From an uncultured Acetatifactor sp. (GTDB lineage Bacteria; Bacillota; Clostridia; Lachnospirales; Lachnospiraceae), in NCBI RefSeq assembly GCF_910585425.1, contig NZ_CAJUCP010000039.1:1-54219 (forward strand): 54,219 bases of DNA. The letters are read 5' to 3'. Below are positions 52,150 through 54,219 of this stretch, in pieces. The notes below the pieces were generated by a model. It worked only from the letters and a program-made list of their open reading frames with translations. It ran no database searches and was not told where the DNA came from. A program made the position numbers and the translations under genes. Every line of letters starts with the position of its first letter. The stretch's first letter is position 1.

Positions 52150-52198
52150 TGCAAACGTTTGTAATTTGTATTTTAAACAATTGTCCCCAAAATGTCAA
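52150..52198 (-). promoter_or_regulatory. Promoter and operator of the lacI-type gene
   Basis: Minus strand: TTGACA (52193-52198), 17-nt spacer, TAAAAT (52170-52175), a near-consensus sigma-A promoter. A second palindrome, TGCAAACGTTTGTA (52150-52163), lies right after the -10 and overlaps the Shine-Dalgarno, so repressor binding would block initiation or elongation and give autoregulation. Confidence 0.85.
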
Positions 52199-52483
52199 GA
52201 GCGTTTACAAATTTTTTTGAACTTTTTGTGGTATGCGTCCCGGCACAGCATGCCCCATTTATACGATTTTCACGCAGCGCCATATTCGGCGTCAACATTT
52301 CGTGATCACTTCCTGGGCAGGTTTATTTACAGTCGAATAATTGGTGCTGAAATTTCATATACACAAATGCCCCCTAATATGATAGACTCGAACCAGGCAC
52401 TCATGAAAATCACAAGAAACAGAAGATTCGGCACTAAAAAGGAGTCAGCTACACCCTGACGCTTGCCATAAAGGGGATGTCCC
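52199..52483. other. Intergenic stretch, no gene seen
   Basis: The region between the LacI promoter and the DUF3795 gene is rich in A+T and holds only short shadow frames. A GCGTTTACAAA at about 52200-52211 resembles half of the LacI operator. No promoter for the DUF3795 gene could be fixed. Confidence 0.4.
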
Positions 52484-53026
52484 ATGAAAAATTTCAAGAG
52501 AGAAAATCTATCCTTTTCCCTATGTGGATTGAACTGCAGCTTATGCCCTATGAACCTGGACCACTACTGCCCCGGCTGTGGCGGAGGGGAGGGAAACCAA
52601 TCCTGTTCCATAGCAAAGTGCAGTTTTCAGCATGGAAATATAGCGTACTGTTTTCAGTGTGAAAGCTATCCCTGCGAAAGATATGAGGGCATAGACGACT
52701 TCGATTCTTTTATCACGCACCGACATCAAAAGCAGGATATGGAGAAGTTCAAGGAGCTGGGAACGGACTGTTATTCCGCAGAACAACAGAGAAAGAAAGT
52801 CCTGTTGAATCATCTCCTGAATGCTTATAATGACGGGCGTAAGAAGACGTTGTTTTGTGTTGCGGTCAATTTATTGGAGTTAGAAGACCTGGAAAATATC
52901 ATAAAGGTTCTGGATGAAAATACCCTGCATCTTTCCTTAAAGGAGAAGGCCGCCTATGCCGCCAAATTATTCCAGGAAGCTGCCGCAGCAAAAAATGTCA
53001 CGTTAAAACTGCGCAGGAACAAGTAG
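52484..53026 (+). CDS. DUF3795 family protein
   Basis: The 180-aa protein has the family Cys pattern near the start (LCGLNCSLCPMNLDHYCPGC), then KCSFQHGNIAYCFQCESYPC. Cys14, 18, 21, 29 and 32 begin the cluster. The pattern suggests a bound metal, zinc or iron-sulfur, but the family function is unknown. The C-terminal half is helical and charged. AAAGGGG precedes the ATG. Its composition is richer in A+T than the LacI operon, and it stands alone on the plus strand, converging on the hydrolase-like gene. Confidence 0.85.
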   Translation: MKNFKRENLSFSLCGLNCSLCPMNLDHYCPGCGGGEGNQSCSIAKCSFQHGNIAYCFQCESYPCERYEGIDDFDSFITHRHQKQDMEKFKELGTDCYSAEQQRKKVLLNHLLNAYNDGRKKTLFCVAVNLLELEDLENIIKVLDENTLHLSLKEKAAYAAKLFQEAAAAKNVTLKLRRNK

Positions 53027-53101
53027 CCTGCCGGACTTTGGAATGCCTTGGCGACAGTTGGATTTTCTTGTGGCAGTGGGCTTCCACTTTTAAGTGATCC
53101 G

Positions 53102-54219
53102 TCATATAAACCGCCTGCTCATTCGCCCATATCCCCACACGGAAGGCTTCGTGTCACCCTCTGCAATCAACCTGTGAACTGTTTGTTGTTCTTCAAATCG
53201 CCTTTTGAAACTATCTTTTCCCACACAGTACAATTCAATATGGATATTCTGGTTAACACGGACCAAATACAGTCTTCCGTTTCTTTGTTCTATATGAATC
53301 TTGCCGGGAAGATATGTTCCTGTATATTTCTCAAGTTCTTTTGGTGACAGATAAATTTCCTCCGGTCTGTATGAAACAGGCGCCTGTTCATTATGCAGGA
53401 TTGCCGCGATGCCATTCCCGAAACGATACTGATCCAGTGATTCTGTGTTCGATATAACGATAATGCAAATGTCTTCATCGAAATAATACTGCGTATAGGC
53501 AGATACGCCAAGGGTATCTCCGCCATGCGCATATTTGATTGTCCCGCCATCCTCATATCGCTCCAAACCATAGCAATAGTTGTTCTTATTTTCCGACAGA
53601 TAAATCCCATAGGCATATTCCGATAGAATTTCCCTGTTTTTAAGGCACTCATACCAGTTTTGCAGGTCGTCGCAATCCGTGACCAACGCACCTGCGCCAA
53701 TACTATATAAATTATTTGTATAGGGCACTCTGACCAGTTTGCCGTAATCATGCATATAATTGCTTGCTTTGTTTGGGATAATATTCTGGCCATCATCAAA
53801 CACGGTATTGTCCATTCCTATATGTGAAAAAATGTTTTCCTGCAGGAATTCATTATAAGTCTGCCCTGAAACATGTTCAATCATCCATGCAAGCAGATTA
53901 TAATTGGAATTATTATATTCGAATTCTTCCCCCGGCTTTTTGATAGGTTCCCTGACAATCCAGTTCTTAAAATAACGTTCCTTATCATAAGGTTTTCTGT
54001 CCTCGCCCACATAAAAATCGTCTTCAAAGTTATAATTATTATGCAGTCCCGATGTGTGCGATAAAAGGTGATGGACGGTTATTTCCGAAGGAAGCTGCAT
54101 GTCTGGAGGCAGATACCGATTCGCTTCTTCATCAAGTTGCAACAGCCCTTTGTCATGTAAAATCATGGTGTTAGTCAGTAACTGGGTCGGTATACCTTTA
54201 AGTCCGTTTAATGGGACAT
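53102..54219 (-). CDS. Serine-hydrolase-like (beta-lactamase class C / PBP4-type) protein, 5' end outside the window
   Basis: The partial gene has 371 codons visible before the stop. Family signs are LLQLDEEANRYLP, TVHHLLSHTSGLHNNY, the YxN motif (FEYNNSNYNLL) and the third motif HGGD (KYAHGGDTLGVSAY). A C-terminal beta-rich extension (YLSPKELEKYTGTYL) is typical of the group. The frame stays open to the window end. The SxxK nucleophile motif should lie about 17 residues before the LLQLDEE segment, but the visible frame there (NGLKGIPTQLLTN) has none. So either the protein lacks it or a frameshift has occurred. No signal peptide can be judged. The gene is richer in A+T than the operons on its left. 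Confidence 0.75.
   Translation of the reverse strand, partial: VPLNGLKGIPTQLLTNTMILHDKGLLQLDEEANRYLPPDMQLPSEITVHHLLSHTSGLHNNYNFEDDFYVGEDRKPYDKERYFKNWIVREPIKKPGEEFEYNNSNYNLLAWMIEHVSGQTYNEFLQENIFSHIGMDNTVFDDGQNIIPNKASNYMHDYGKLVRVPYTNNLYSIGAGALVTDCDDLQNWYECLKNREILSEYAYGIYLSENKNNYCYGLERYEDGGTIKYAHGGDTLGVSAYTQYYFDEDICIIVISNTESLDQYRFGNGIAAILHNEQAPVSYRPEEIYLSPKELEKYTGTYLPGKIHIEQRNGRLYLVRVNQNIHIELYCVGKDSFKRRFEEQQTVHRLIAEGDTKPSVWGYGRMSRRFI

Noticed and set aside
51068..52163. Reading the TGCAAACGTTTGCA palindromes as CcpA (cre) sites
   Set aside because: They lie on both sides of a lacI-type gene, one just after its promoter, which fits that regulator better; CcpA binding cannot be excluded without a test.
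1..54219. CRISPR arrays, tRNA or rRNA genes, transposase-bearing insertion sequences, prophage genes
   Set aside because: None was seen: no regularly spaced repeats, no tRNA cloverleaf noticed by eye, and no IS or phage proteins. The only mobile-like family is the Rpn-type nuclease and its remnant. A tRNA scan program would be decisive for small RNA genes.

Overview
The window looks like part of the chromosome of a motile, gut-type Clostridia bacterium, most probably Lachnospiraceae. The evidence is the flgM-flgN-flgK-flgK-flgL-fliW-csrA / flaG-fliD-fliS-fliT order, several flagellins with sigma-28 promoters, a T-box in front of pheST, Lpl-type (CUT1) sugar transporters without their own ATPase, and a body rich in G+C flanked by A+T-rich ends. 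No rRNA, tRNA, CRISPR array or complete insertion sequence was seen.

Layout. (1) 1-1.6 kb: an A+T-rich orphan gene and an Rpn-type PD-(D/E)XK nuclease. (2) 2-10 kb, minus strand: a flagellin array with three full-length flagellins, one flagellin broken by a 1-nt deletion, a 50-bp flagellin scrap, a remnant of a second Rpn gene, and a GT11 fucosyltransferase-like gene set between two flagellins. (3) 10-21.8 kb, minus strand: late flagellar genes, namely a coiled-coil gene, fliT-like, fliS, fliD, flaG, csrA, fliW, flgL, two flgK paralogues, flgN and flgM. Six sigma-28 promoters (TAAA-N15/16-nCCGATA) read into flgM, flaG and the four flagellins; the flgM promoter lies inside the 3' end of thyX. 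(4) 21.8-30.4 kb: thyX, a GNAT acetyltransferase, a divergent AraC regulator / GH31 glycosidase pair, then T-box-controlled pheS-pheT. (5) 30.4-37.7 kb: a fucoside-type uptake locus with two permeases, a lipoprotein binding protein and a GH29 alpha-L-fucosidase, divergent from a membrane-spanning AraC regulator with repeated candidate operators between them. (6) 37.7-52.2 kb: a twelve-gene LacI-headed locus with LacI-type palindromes at its head. It carries a second Lpl-type transporter, a GHL6-like glycosidase, an M81/MlrC-like metallohydrolase, a UroD-like protein, an M24 protein lacking most metal ligands, an ASRT-family protein, an L-rhamnose-mutarotase-like protein, an unrecognised CxxC-bearing barrel-like protein and a hexapeptide acetyltransferase. 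(7) 52.4-54.2 kb: a DUF3795 protein and a 5'-truncated serine-hydrolase-like gene.

How it works together. FlgM would hold sigma-28 until the hook is finished. Sigma-28 then drives hook-filament junction proteins, cap, chaperones and flagellins, while FliW/CsrA probably adjusts flagellin translation through the long flagellin leaders. The GT11 enzyme may glycosylate flagellin. The two transporter loci scavenge host or dietary glycosides under AraC and LacI control. The LacI operon is the best candidate here for an undescribed pathway, because its enzyme set matches no textbook sugar route I recognise.
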